Source: Planctomycetota bacterium
Lineage (GTDB): Bacteria > Planctomycetota > GCA-002687715
DNA length: 64,000 nt
NCBI GenBank assembly: GCA_009691765.1
Contig: SIAO01000001.1
Location: 1 to 64,000, forward strand
Direction of reading: 5' to 3'
This document shows, one piece after another, positions 43,979 through 52,206 of this stretch; positions within the stretch are counted from its first letter, which is position 1, and each line of letters starts with the position of its first letter. The translations under genes were made by a program, and so were the position numbers. The notes beneath the pieces are model-generated. The model saw only the letters and a list, made by a program, of their open reading frames with translations. It searched no databases and had not been told where the DNA came from.

Positions 43979-44983
43979 TCACCACCAGCGGTGTTTTTGC
44001 GCGTCTGGGAAATGCTGTGCAAGAAACTCCGAGACCCGCGCCTCATCAGGGAAGAGGAAGTTTTGCAATAAGAACTGCTCGAGTTCGCGCGCCATGCCGG
44101 CAGCGTCTTCGAAGCGGTGCTCGGGGTCAGGATTGGTGGCTTGCAGAATGATCGCAGCGAGGGGCGCAGGCACATCCGCCAAGTGTTCGCTGACGTTGCG
44201 TTCTTGGTGGTCTGTCTCTTCGAGGAGCGATTTCAGTGCACGCGTGCTGCCGACATTGTGCGCCATGCGTCCGGTGAACATTTCGAACATGACAAGTCCG
44301 ACTGAGTAAATGTCTGAGCGTCGATCCGTGCCTCGCCGGTGAACAGCTTCCGGAGCCATGTAGGGGAACTTGCCCCAGATGATGTTGCCTTCGTCATCAA
44401 CACGTGAGGTGGTGGCCTTCGCTACGCCGAAATCCGTCAATTTCGGAATGCCACGGAAACTCACGAGGATGTTCGAGGGGCAGATGTCACGATGCACGAT
44501 GCCGATGTGTTTGCCTTCGCGTGAGTGCTTGTTGTGAGCGTAGTGCAAGCCGTGCAGCACTCGCGCCGCGATGTAGACCCCAACGTCGGTCGGCATGCGC
44601 ACGCCCTTCGCTTGCAACCTCTCCATGAGTTGCAGCACAGAAGTGCCAAACACATGCTCCATGACGATGAAGTGCTCGCGGCGCGTGCGGCCCAATTGGA
44701 ACACCTGCACAATGTTGGGATGGATCAAGTTGGCCACGAGGCGCGCCTCATCGGTGAACATCTCTACGGTGCGCTGATCTTTCAGTTTCTCCGTGAGGAT
44801 CATCTTGATGGCCATGAGTTTGCTGAAACCGGCGTACCCGCCCTTTTCAGCCAGCCAAACTTCGCCCATGCCGCCTTTGCCGAGCAAGCGCACGAATCGG
44901 TACCGCCCGCTGGAATGCAGCACACGGCCCGCTCCGCGTTTCCAACGGGCAAAAATATCGCTGATCCAGCGCGGCCATTTCAT
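43979..44983 (-). CDS. Cytosolic Ser/Thr protein kinase
   Basis: A 334-residue protein kinase. The Gly-rich loop is LLGKGGMGEVW, the ATP lysine lies in MAIKMIL, the catalytic loop is VHRDICPSNIL, the metal loop is LTDFGVAKA and the activation segment ends YMAPEAVHRR. The kinase domain takes nearly the whole length, with about 40 residues after it and no transmembrane helix, unlike the PASTA or membrane kinases. Target unknown. Its start (44983) diverges from the membrane-methyltransferase gene (45086); an upstream in-frame start at 45046 is less likely. Convergent with the M14-like gene, nine bases apart. Confidence 0.92.
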   Translation of the reverse strand: MKWPRWISDIFARWKRGAGRVLHSSGRYRFVRLLGKGGMGEVWLAEKGGYAGFSKLMAIKMILTEKLKDQRTVEMFTDEARLVANLIHPNIVQVFQLGRTRREHFIVMEHVFGTSVLQLMERLQAKGVRMPTDVGVYIAARVLHGLHYAHNKHSREGKHIGIVHRDICPSNILVSFRGIPKLTDFGVAKATTSRVDDEGNIIWGKFPYMAPEAVHRRGTDRRSDIYSVGLVMFEMFTGRMAHNVGSTRALKSLLEETDHQERNVSEHLADVPAPLAAIILQATNPDPEHRFEDAAGMARELEQFLLQNFLFPDEARVSEFLAQHFPDAQKHRWW

Positions 44984-45085
44984 GGGCAGGGATTGTAGTG
45001 GCGAAGGCGTGCTGTCACCATGATTGACCGCACCTGTGGGGCGCACTTATCATCCCGCCGCGCGGGGTCACCCCACAGCGCAATC

Positions 45086-46885
45086 ATGCCAACTGCTCTG
45101 CTCACTTTTTGTCTCCCTTTTGTCTGCACGCTTCTCGCGTTTGGATCTGCAATCTTCAGCACGGAAACTCCTTGGAGCAGCTCTTTCGTAGCTTGTGTGT
45201 TCTTGGTCGGCTTGAGTGCGGCCTTGGTGCAGTCATGCGTGTTTGCTTGGACTGGCAATCGCATTGTCAGCGTTATTTGTGCTTGCTTGTTCGGATTGCA
45301 ACCTTGGGTGGCAGGTGCTTTGTTTGCGAACCCTTCGATCAGCACGAGTGCTGCGGTGCTGCTCGGCCTCGCCGGGATGCGGCTGCATGGCATGGGCGCC
45401 CGCGCGCTGCGTGAAGGGCGTGATTCCCGCACCGCAGACCTTTTGGCCGTAGCGGCCGTCGGTGGCGGAGGGATCCTCGGGCATCCGGCGGTTTTAGCCA
45501 TGCCAGCGCTGTGGCTGCTGGCGGATGTTGTGTTCTGGGGCACTGGCGTCACGCGGCGTGCAGCCGTTTATGCCGTGGGCGGCCTCGGGCTCGCGTGTTG
45601 GGCAGGCGCGCAGAGCGCATTGGAAGGTCCAAGTGCTGCGAGTTCCATCGTGGCGATGGTCACTGCGCAAGCAACTCCTGTCCGCGATTTTGAGCTGCAC
45701 ACGGCGACCGTTGCAGGGGCCGTGATCGGCATGGGGACGTTGGCTTTGTTGGCGGCTTTATGGCGTCGTGCGGCCCATCCGCGCTGGTTGTTGTTGCACA
45801 GTGCCTTTGGCTTCGCATGGCTGGCCGTGTTCGCGCTTGTTGCCCTTTCGTCCGGGTCATTGAGTCCGCTTGCCGCCCTCGGGCCGTGTTTCCTCTTGCC
45901 GGCATGGGCTTGGCGCGCACTTCTGTTGACGCCTCTCGGCAGAGAGGACTTGGCAAGCGCAGCCGCACCGCCTTCGGTGAACATTGGCCCAGCAGCCGTG
46001 CAGAGTGTTTCCGGGAACCACCATGCATCACCCCAGTGCTTGAACGTGGAACAGGCAGCGCCTCTCGCGCAGGATTCACTGCCCACTGCGGCCGAGATTT
46101 GCACTCGCGTTGATGCGGCGGTGGCGGCGGCCGTCGAGGCGTCGGTCGGGAGTTTGCTGACGGCCCTCGCGCAGCAACGCAGCGTGCCTCGGCCGCTCTC
46201 GCCTAAGCAAGACTCTGAAGCGCATGTCGCCAGTGAAGCGTGGATGCGTCAAGCACGGGCCGCAGCCGATCAGGCTTTGGTCGCCGAAGATGTTCAAGAC
46301 AATCTGCGTCAAGGTGTGTTCGCAACGTTGTTGCAGCCATTCTTGGGCACGGGAGTGCGTGCACTCGAGTTGGCCCCCAGCCGCTACTCCGGCTGGATCG
46401 CTGCTGCTGCTGGCGAATATGTGTGCGTTGACACTTCACCATTGGCGTTGCAACAAGCGCGGCGTAGCGCCGTGCCGCCGGGGCGGGGGATGTTTGTGCT
46501 CGCTGAAGGGACGTGTCTTTCGGCACTCCCCGCGAGCAGCTTTGATTTTGCCTTTGCCGCGACGTCCTTCGCGAGCATGGACTCCGTGTCTGCGTTCCGA
46601 CTGTTGTTAGATGTTCAGTGCGTGTTGCGCACGGGTGGCGTAGCGGTGTTGGGTTTTGCCAATCTTGGTGATGCGCTTGGGCGTCGCGCGTTTGTCGCCA
46701 ACGCGCTCGATCCGGGCGCTCCACGTAACCGAGTTTTGCAATCGATGACGGTGGAAACTCTGCGACTGCAGGCAACGGAAGCAGGATTGTTGCTGGACAG
46801 TGTGCACCTGACAGTGGATGGCCCTATGAGCTATGCAGTGCTCCGCAGGAACGTCAGTGTCGAGAGGAGCGTGTCCTGTGGCTAG
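45086..46885 (+). CDS. Membrane protein fused to a class I methyltransferase-like domain
   Basis: A 599-residue protein. Residues 1-285 contain about eight hydrophobic helices. An Ala/Gln-rich linker follows, and residues about 400-570 resemble a SAM-dependent methyltransferase: RALELAPSRYSGWIAAAAGEYVCVDTS as motif I region with loose Gly-rich loop, FDFAFAATSFASM as motif IV and VLRTGGVAVLGFANLG. The classic GxGxG is not clear, so catalysis is uncertain. The membrane part has no recognised family. It starts the operon that ends with dnaE2; the next gene overlaps its end. ATG 45086 is chosen over 45020. Confidence 0.7.
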   Translation: MPTALLTFCLPFVCTLLAFGSAIFSTETPWSSSFVACVFLVGLSAALVQSCVFAWTGNRIVSVICACLFGLQPWVAGALFANPSISTSAAVLLGLAGMRLHGMGARALREGRDSRTADLLAVAAVGGGGILGHPAVLAMPALWLLADVVFWGTGVTRRAAVYAVGGLGLACWAGAQSALEGPSAASSIVAMVTAQATPVRDFELHTATVAGAVIGMGTLALLAALWRRAAHPRWLLLHSAFGFAWLAVFALVALSSGSLSPLAALGPCFLLPAWAWRALLLTPLGREDLASAAAPPSVNIGPAAVQSVSGNHHASPQCLNVEQAAPLAQDSLPTAAEICTRVDAAVAAAVEASVGSLLTALAQQRSVPRPLSPKQDSEAHVASEAWMRQARAAADQALVAEDVQDNLRQGVFATLLQPFLGTGVRALELAPSRYSGWIAAAAGEYVCVDTSPLALQQARRSAVPPGRGMFVLAEGTCLSALPASSFDFAFAATSFASMDSVSAFRLLLDVQCVLRTGGVAVLGFANLGDALGRRAFVANALDPGAPRNRVLQSMTVETLRLQATEAGLLLDSVHLTVDGPMSYAVLRRNVSVERSVSCG

Positions 46886-47459
46886 TAAGAGCGGACGCAA
46901 GCGTCGGCAGCGGGAAGAACGCGCAGACGGCCCGACAGCACCGCTTAGTGCGCGGCGTGCTGACGTCGCAGGAGTCGCGCCAATCACAGTTCCCCCAATT
47001 GCAGCAACTCAGTCTGTGCCAACACAGTCAGTTGCAGCGACGCTCGTGTCCACGCCAACAGTCGCGGCTGAATCTGTGTCGCTCGTTGCTCCGAGTTTCG
47101 ACTTGCAGTGGCATCCGGTCTCGCGCGAGCCAGAGCGCCTTGTCCCAACTGAGTGCTTGCCTGTTGTTGCTCCGCCCATCTCTTCGCCCAAACCCAAGTT
47201 CGAACGCGTTCCTCATGTCGTACGTTCTGAAGTCACGCCTGTGGTTTTGCGATCTCTGGAGCGCCTCGAACAGCGCGTTGAAGCCATCGCAGTCTGGGCC
47301 AATAAGTTCGGCGCCTGGCAGGTCGAGGCGAATGCCCATACTGCGCGTTGTCGCGTTCCAGCATCGCGCAAACTCAGATTGGCCACGGTGATGGCGTTTC
47401 TATTCCTGCCGCTTTTAGCGTTCATGGCGTGGCAAGTGCGCTCGGCCTTCAGCGGTTGA
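46878..47459 (+). CDS. Small single-TM protein with Pro/Val/Ser-rich middle region
   Basis: A 193-residue protein starting at a GTG (46878) that overlaps the preceding stop and follows GAGAGGAG. The N-terminus is highly basic (SKSGRKRRQREER). The middle is low-complexity, rich in Val, Pro, Ala and Thr. Residues about 128-150 form a short amphipathic helix (LERLEQRVEAIAVWANKFG), and a hydrophobic segment near the C-terminus (LATVMAFLFLPLLAFMAWQV) is a likely membrane anchor. No known domain. It stands where imuA would be expected before imuB, but has no RecA-like motif. Confidence 0.65.
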   Translation: MASKSGRKRRQREERADGPTAPLSARRADVAGVAPITVPPIAATQSVPTQSVAATLVSTPTVAAESVSLVAPSFDLQWHPVSREPERLVPTECLPVVAPPISSPKPKFERVPHVVRSEVTPVVLRSLERLEQRVEAIAVWANKFGAWQVEANAHTARCRVPASRKLRLATVMAFLFLPLLAFMAWQVRSAFSG

Positions 47460-47527
47460 TCCCCTGGGGTTGGGGTGCGTTCGCGCATTTCCACGAGCCC
47501 GCCTCCTTGGTGTGAATCTTGTTGGAC

Positions 47528-48814
47528 ATGTCGGCCTCTGGTGTTAGGGTTCCGTTCGGCATCGGAGGCCAGCTTGTGTTCAGCGCAGCGCGAACGGGAC
47601 GGTTTTTACAAGTGCGTGTGCCTCACCTAGCAGCGGCCGCGGAAATCGCTCGGCGGCCTAGTCTGGGACACACTTCATTCATCGTCAGTGGTGCTGGAGC
47701 GCGGGGCAGCGTGGTGGTGGCGGCTTCTCCGCTGGCCCGCCGTGCAGGCGTGCGTTGTGGGTTGAACCTCGCGGAAGCTCGGCAGCGCTGTCCCGAGGTC
47801 CTGTTGATCGAGGGCGACCCAGAGTGTGTCCGCAGAAGCGTGGAGGCGCTTCAAGCGTTGCTGCGGCGGCAACCCTGGGCCACGTTTCCGTTGGCGTCGG
47901 GGGACACCTTGTTGCATCTACCAGTGGCGGAGGATGCCGCAGCTTTTGAGGCAGCAGATTCGGTGGCGTTGCAGGCGCGTTCCGTTTTGGGGCTGCCGCT
48001 CAGCATGGGTGCAGGAAGCTCTTGGCTGCTTGCGGAATTGGCTTCGAGGCGCGCTCCAGAGAACTCTTGTTTGTTGGTGTGCGCTCATGGTGAATTGCCT
48101 TTCGTGCGTGGGTTTCCATTGCGGGCGTTGCCGGGCATGGACGGTTCTCTCGCGCAACAGTTGCAGCAGTTGGGCATTCATGACATGGAGAGCATGGCGG
48201 CGGCGCCTCGGCAGGCTATGGAAGAGGGGTTTGGGCCTCGCGGAGCTTTGCTGCATGCCTTCGCGCACGGCCGCGATCCACGGGCCTTGCCGCAGCAAGA
48301 GCCTCCGTTGGAGCGCTCTACGGCGTTCGCTCCGCCGGTGCAAGACCGCGGCGTGCTCTTGGGCATGGCAGCACATCTCACCGAACGTTGCATGCGAGCA
48401 GCACGCGCGCGCGGCTTGGCTCCTACAGTTTTGCAACTGACTTTGCACAACAGCGACGGTGGCAGCGTCAGCCGCAGTTTGCGTTTGCGCGAACCTATGC
48501 GCCACGAGGCCAACTTGATCCCGCTGCTTGGTCCAATGCTGCGGGCGTTGTTGGCCGGGCGCGGCAGTATTTGCGGATTGCGTGTGAGTTTCTTGCAGTT
48601 GCAGCACTGCGATTCGGAGCGTCAAGCAGAATTGTTTCCGCAGCAACAGGAGCAGGAATCTCGGAGAGAACGCCTCGAGGCCGCTACGGAAGCTTTGCGC
48701 ACCAAGCATGGTTTCAATGCGGTGGTGCGCGGCCCGGCGGTGGAACTCATGGGCCGTTTACCGCTGGACGAAGCAGGGTTCCGTCTGCGTTTGCAAGCAG
48801 ACGAATCGACATGA
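47528..48814 (+). CDS. imuB: ImuB-like Y-family polymerase homologue, catalytic residues lost
   Basis: A 428-residue protein with the Y-family fold: ASPLARRAGVRCGLNLAEARQRCPEV in the palm/fingers part and a helix-hairpin region (LRALPGMDGSLAQQLQQLGIHDM). The metal-binding DxD-type N-terminal motif reads QVRVPHL and the SIDEAFLD motif reads ASGDTLLHLP, so polymerase activity is improbable, as known for ImuB. A RQAELFP segment near the C-terminus resembles a beta-clamp binding motif. It should partner DnaE2 in translesion synthesis. The stop overlaps dnaE2's start as ATGA. Start 47528 (ATG) preferred to a TTG at 47519. Confidence 0.85.
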   Translation: MSASGVRVPFGIGGQLVFSAARTGRFLQVRVPHLAAAAEIARRPSLGHTSFIVSGAGARGSVVVAASPLARRAGVRCGLNLAEARQRCPEVLLIEGDPECVRRSVEALQALLRRQPWATFPLASGDTLLHLPVAEDAAAFEAADSVALQARSVLGLPLSMGAGSSWLLAELASRRAPENSCLLVCAHGELPFVRGFPLRALPGMDGSLAQQLQQLGIHDMESMAAAPRQAMEEGFGPRGALLHAFAHGRDPRALPQQEPPLERSTAFAPPVQDRGVLLGMAAHLTERCMRAARARGLAPTVLQLTLHNSDGGSVSRSLRLREPMRHEANLIPLLGPMLRALLAGRGSICGLRVSFLQLQHCDSERQAELFPQQQEQESRRERLEAATEALRTKHGFNAVVRGPAVELMGRLPLDEAGFRLRLQADEST

Positions 48815-51800
48815 GCGCGGAGTATGCGCCGCTGCAAGTGTTGGGTGCACACTCGCTGCTCCGTGGCACGTTCACTCCCGAGGAGTTGGTGCGCTCCGCC
48901 GTGCGTTTGGGGCTGCGCCGCGTGGCGCTCACAGATCGCAACAGCCTGATGGGCGCGGTGCGTTTTGTGAAAGCAGCACGCGCGGCAGGCATCGAGCCGG
49001 TTCTTGGGGTGGATTTGCAGCACGGCACCACGCGTTGCACGGTGTTAGCGCGTGGAGCACGTGGTTATGCCGCATGTTGTCGTCTGGTAGGGCAGGTCCA
49101 CCAAGATGCCTCCATGGATCTGCCCTTGGCTTTGGCCGAACACGCGCAGGATTTGTTTTTGCTTTGTGCTGACGCAGAGCTCTTGCCGCGTTTGCATGGT
49201 TTGGTGGGCAGTGCTGCGTTGCGGGCGGCTGTGGTGCGTCTTCCGGGCTACGCGCCGGACCGTTTGCGTCAGCGCGCGCAAGAACTCGGAGTCGCCTGTG
49301 TGGCCACGGGGGATGTGCATCTCTTGCGCCGCGAAGAACATGGCGTCCACCGCTTGTTGCGCGCCATCGCCGAGAAAACGGTGTTGGAGCGTCTCGATCC
49401 GCGCAGTGTGGTTTCCGAGAACGCACTGCTGTTAGAGGCTTCGGCCATGGCGTCACGGCATCGTGGCGAACTGGAATTGCTGCACGAGAGCTGCGCGCTA
49501 GCGGAGGCTAGTCCGGTGGAATTGGAGCTTGGAGTCTTTCATATGCCGCGGCTGACGCAGGAAGAAGGCGCAGCGGCTGTTCCGTTGGAAGAGTTGGTGC
49601 GTGCGGGGGCGCAGCGCCGTTATGGGCAACCGTTGCCGGAAGCGGTGGCGCTGCGGTTGCAGCAAGAAATGGCGGTCATCCACGAATTGAATTTCTGCGA
49701 TTACTTCCTTGTTGTGAATCGCATTGCGGAGTTTGCGCGCAGCAGTGGCATTCCTTTTGTGGGGCGTGGCTCGGCAGCCAATTCTTTGGTGATCTATGTG
49801 TTGGGCCTGACGCGTGTCGATCCGTTGGAGCATGGGTTGGTGTTCGAGCGCTTTCTTTCCCGCTCTCGCAAAAGCCTGCCGGATGTGGATCTCGATTTCT
49901 GCTGGCGGCGGCGCGCGGAAGTCTTGGCTTTTGTCTATCGAACTTGGGGTGCAGAGCGAGTGGCGTTGATCGCTACTGCGATTCATTTGCGCCCACGTTT
50001 GGCTTTCCGTGAGGCAGCAACGGCGTTGGGCCTCCCCAAGAAGTTGAGCGGCAATGTCGCGAAGGCGTTGCCGTGGCATTTGCAAGAAGGCGCGCCGGAG
50101 GATCTGGCGGAATTGCGGCCGTGGCTGGATGCGCCTCGGGTGCGTGAGACTTTGGCGCTTGCTGCGCGGTTGGGACGTTTGCCACGGCATTTGGGCGTGC
50201 ATCCTGGCGGCATGGTCATCGCAGATCGACCTCTGTGGCACTACACACCGGTGGTGCCTTCCGCTCAAGGCTTGTTGGTGACGCAAAATTGCAAGATAGC
50301 CATTGAAGGCATGGGGCTGGTGAAGATTGATTTGTTGGGGCAGCGCTCGCTCAGCACTGTGGGAGACACGTTGCAACTGATCAACAGCATGGGAGAACCC
50401 GTTCCCAATTTGGAGCAGGTGAGTGCGGCCGATCCAGTGACGGCGGCTCTTGTGGCGGAAGGGCGCAGCATCGGTTGTTTTCAGACAGAGTCTCCGGCCA
50501 TGCGTCGTTTGCTGGTGGAAATGCGTGCGCGCACTCGCGACGATGTGGTGGATGCGATCGCTCTGGTGCGTCCCGGGCCGTCCAACGCGGGAATGAAAGC
50601 CCACTATGTGCGTCGCGCTCGCGGTCTGGAATCCGCCACGGTGCCGCATCCACTGCTCGAACCAGTGTTGCGCCGCACGCGTGGGATCATGCTGTATCAG
50701 GAAGACATTCTGCGCGTATGCGTGGCGCTGGCAGGCTTCAGCGTGGAAGAAGGCGATCAAGTGCGTGCTGCTCTCGGCAAGAGCAAAGATTCTGAACAAC
50801 TTGCTGTGCTGGCCTCGCGCTACAGCAACGGCACACAGCGCGCTGGAGTTTCGCCAGCAGTGGCCGCGGAAGTGTGGTTGCAGATCAATAATTTCGCAGC
50901 GTTTTCATTTTGCAAAGCGCATGCTGCCACTTACGGATATTTGGCTTGGGAGGAATTGTTCTTGAAGGCGCGCTATCCGGGCGCATTCTTTTGCGCCGTG
51001 TTGAACAATGATCGCGGCTACTACGCAGATCGCGTGTATCTGGATGAAGCGCGGCGCTGCGGAGTACGCTTTTTGTTGCCTGATGTGAATCGCAGTCAGG
51101 ATCTGTTGACGGCTGAGCGCCATGGCATCCGTATTGGGCTTGGACGTGTGAAGGGGCTGCGCGCAGAGATTTTGCAGCAGTTGTTGCGTGAACGTACAGC
51201 GCAGGGTTTGTTCGTGTCGTTGACAGACTTGTTGACCCGTGTGCCCTTGCGGCGTGTGGAAGCGGAAAATCTGGTGCTCTGCGGAGCGTTGGATGCTTTC
51301 GAGCACACGCGCCCAGAATTGCTCTGGCGTTTGCAATTGCAGCAGCGTCCATCGGCGCAGAAAGGCTTGGGGCTTTTTGACGGGTTGTTGCCACGTCCCG
51401 CGCAGATTCGGGTGGCAGATTTTTCACAGGAACGCAAACACAAAGATGAGTACGCGTTGTTGGGTTTGAGTGCTGCAGGAAGCGCGGCGGTTTTTGGATT
51501 GACTCCGGAAGCGCTTTCGGTGCAGCAGCTCGTCGATCGCGTGGGTCAATCCGTCGTGTGTCGCGGTTGGGTTTCCGCGTCGCGGCGCTTACGCACCAAG
51601 GAGGGCCGCACCATGCGCTTCTTGAGCGTGGAAGATGCTAGTGGCATGGTGGAAGCCGTGCTGCATCCCGAGGCTTACACGCGCCACGGCATGAAACTCT
51701 GCGGTGAAGGCCCGTTTGAATTCCGCGGTCAGATGGAATTGCGCTTTGGCGTCGCTTGCCTTCTCGTGGATGCCGTGCGCAATCTGCAGGCGGAGGAAGC

Positions 51801-51816
51801 GGAGTCGGCTCAGTGA
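48811..51816 (+). CDS. dnaE2: Error-prone DNA polymerase III alpha-like subunit DnaE2
   Basis: A 1001-residue C-family polymerase for damage-tolerant synthesis. The catalytic aspartates are in LPDVDLDF (Asp358, 360) and in LVKIDLLGQ. VGRGSAANSLVIYVLGLT, LRRHLGVHPGG-type (PRHLGVHPGGMVI) and AFSFCKAHAATYG are family motifs; an OB domain (VVCRGWVSASRRLRTKEGRTMRFLSVED) ends it. Length matches DnaE2. The N-terminal PHP domain has lost the HxH pair (LGAHS) and the TDH motif reads TDR, so metal-dependent activity there is unlikely. It overlaps imuB as ATGA. ImuA is not seen. Confidence 0.94.
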   Translation: MSAEYAPLQVLGAHSLLRGTFTPEELVRSAVRLGLRRVALTDRNSLMGAVRFVKAARAAGIEPVLGVDLQHGTTRCTVLARGARGYAACCRLVGQVHQDASMDLPLALAEHAQDLFLLCADAELLPRLHGLVGSAALRAAVVRLPGYAPDRLRQRAQELGVACVATGDVHLLRREEHGVHRLLRAIAEKTVLERLDPRSVVSENALLLEASAMASRHRGELELLHESCALAEASPVELELGVFHMPRLTQEEGAAAVPLEELVRAGAQRRYGQPLPEAVALRLQQEMAVIHELNFCDYFLVVNRIAEFARSSGIPFVGRGSAANSLVIYVLGLTRVDPLEHGLVFERFLSRSRKSLPDVDLDFCWRRRAEVLAFVYRTWGAERVALIATAIHLRPRLAFREAATALGLPKKLSGNVAKALPWHLQEGAPEDLAELRPWLDAPRVRETLALAARLGRLPRHLGVHPGGMVIADRPLWHYTPVVPSAQGLLVTQNCKIAIEGMGLVKIDLLGQRSLSTVGDTLQLINSMGEPVPNLEQVSAADPVTAALVAEGRSIGCFQTESPAMRRLLVEMRARTRDDVVDAIALVRPGPSNAGMKAHYVRRARGLESATVPHPLLEPVLRRTRGIMLYQEDILRVCVALAGFSVEEGDQVRAALGKSKDSEQLAVLASRYSNGTQRAGVSPAVAAEVWLQINNFAAFSFCKAHAATYGYLAWEELFLKARYPGAFFCAVLNNDRGYYADRVYLDEARRCGVRFLLPDVNRSQDLLTAERHGIRIGLGRVKGLRAEILQQLLRERTAQGLFVSLTDLLTRVPLRRVEAENLVLCGALDAFEHTRPELLWRLQLQQRPSAQKGLGLFDGLLPRPAQIRVADFSQERKHKDEYALLGLSAAGSAAVFGLTPEALSVQQLVDRVGQSVVCRGWVSASRRLRTKEGRTMRFLSVEDASGMVEAVLHPEAYTRHGMKLCGEGPFEFRGQMELRFGVACLLVDAVRNLQAEEAESAQ

Positions 51817-52106
51817 CCGGGCGGCGCTGCAGGACCCGACGAATCGATCTTGAACCAACGATTGAGATCGTCCGGTGATGGAGTGTCGAGTGGATCAGGA
51901 TGCCCAGCGAAACTCGGGAAGAGCCGAACGCGCTCGCAGCGATAACCCGTTGGCACCCAAACTTGCCCGCAGATGGAGCAGTTCGTTTCGCCATGTGGGT
52001 AGACCCTCATGGACTTGTGGTCGTAACCATGTTGGCAAGTGCAGGCTTTGGTTGTCACGAGTGTGATACTTCCACAGAGATTCTGACGAGGACAATCGAT
52101 CCGCAT
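51810..52106 (-). CDS. Small Cys/His-rich (zinc-ribbon-like) hypothetical protein
   Basis: A 98-residue reading frame with two cysteine/histidine knuckles: CTCQHG and NCSICGQVW, which could bind zinc. The C-terminal half is Pro/Asp-rich and ends DSSGPAAPPGH. No known family is recognised. It overlaps the dnaE2 3' end by seven bases in convergent orientation and has only weak ribosome-binding sequence before ATG 52106. The spacing of cysteines and its filling of the gap between dnaE2 and the MFS gene favour a real gene, but it remains uncertain. Confidence 0.5.
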   Translation of the reverse strand: MRIDCPRQNLCGSITLVTTKACTCQHGYDHKSMRVYPHGETNCSICGQVWVPTGYRCERVRLFPSFAGHPDPLDTPSPDDLNRWFKIDSSGPAAPPGH

Positions 52107-52206
52107 CCGCTCTGTGGGCCAACAGGCTGACGGAGGAGTATAGACCGAACATCACGCTGAAGCCAAGACGAGACACGATTTCCTCCAAAGAAAGCACAAA
52201 GGCTTG

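Noticed and set aside
48388-48810. N-terminal extension of dnaE2 upstream of 48811
   Set aside because: The extension lies inside imuB in another frame, and the ATG at 48811 overlaps the imuB stop as ATGA and begins the PHP domain.
49498-50799. A 433-codon open frame antisense to dnaE2
   Set aside because: Rich in His, Arg and Gln as expected for the reverse of a GC-rich gene; dnaE2 motifs run uninterrupted on the plus strand.
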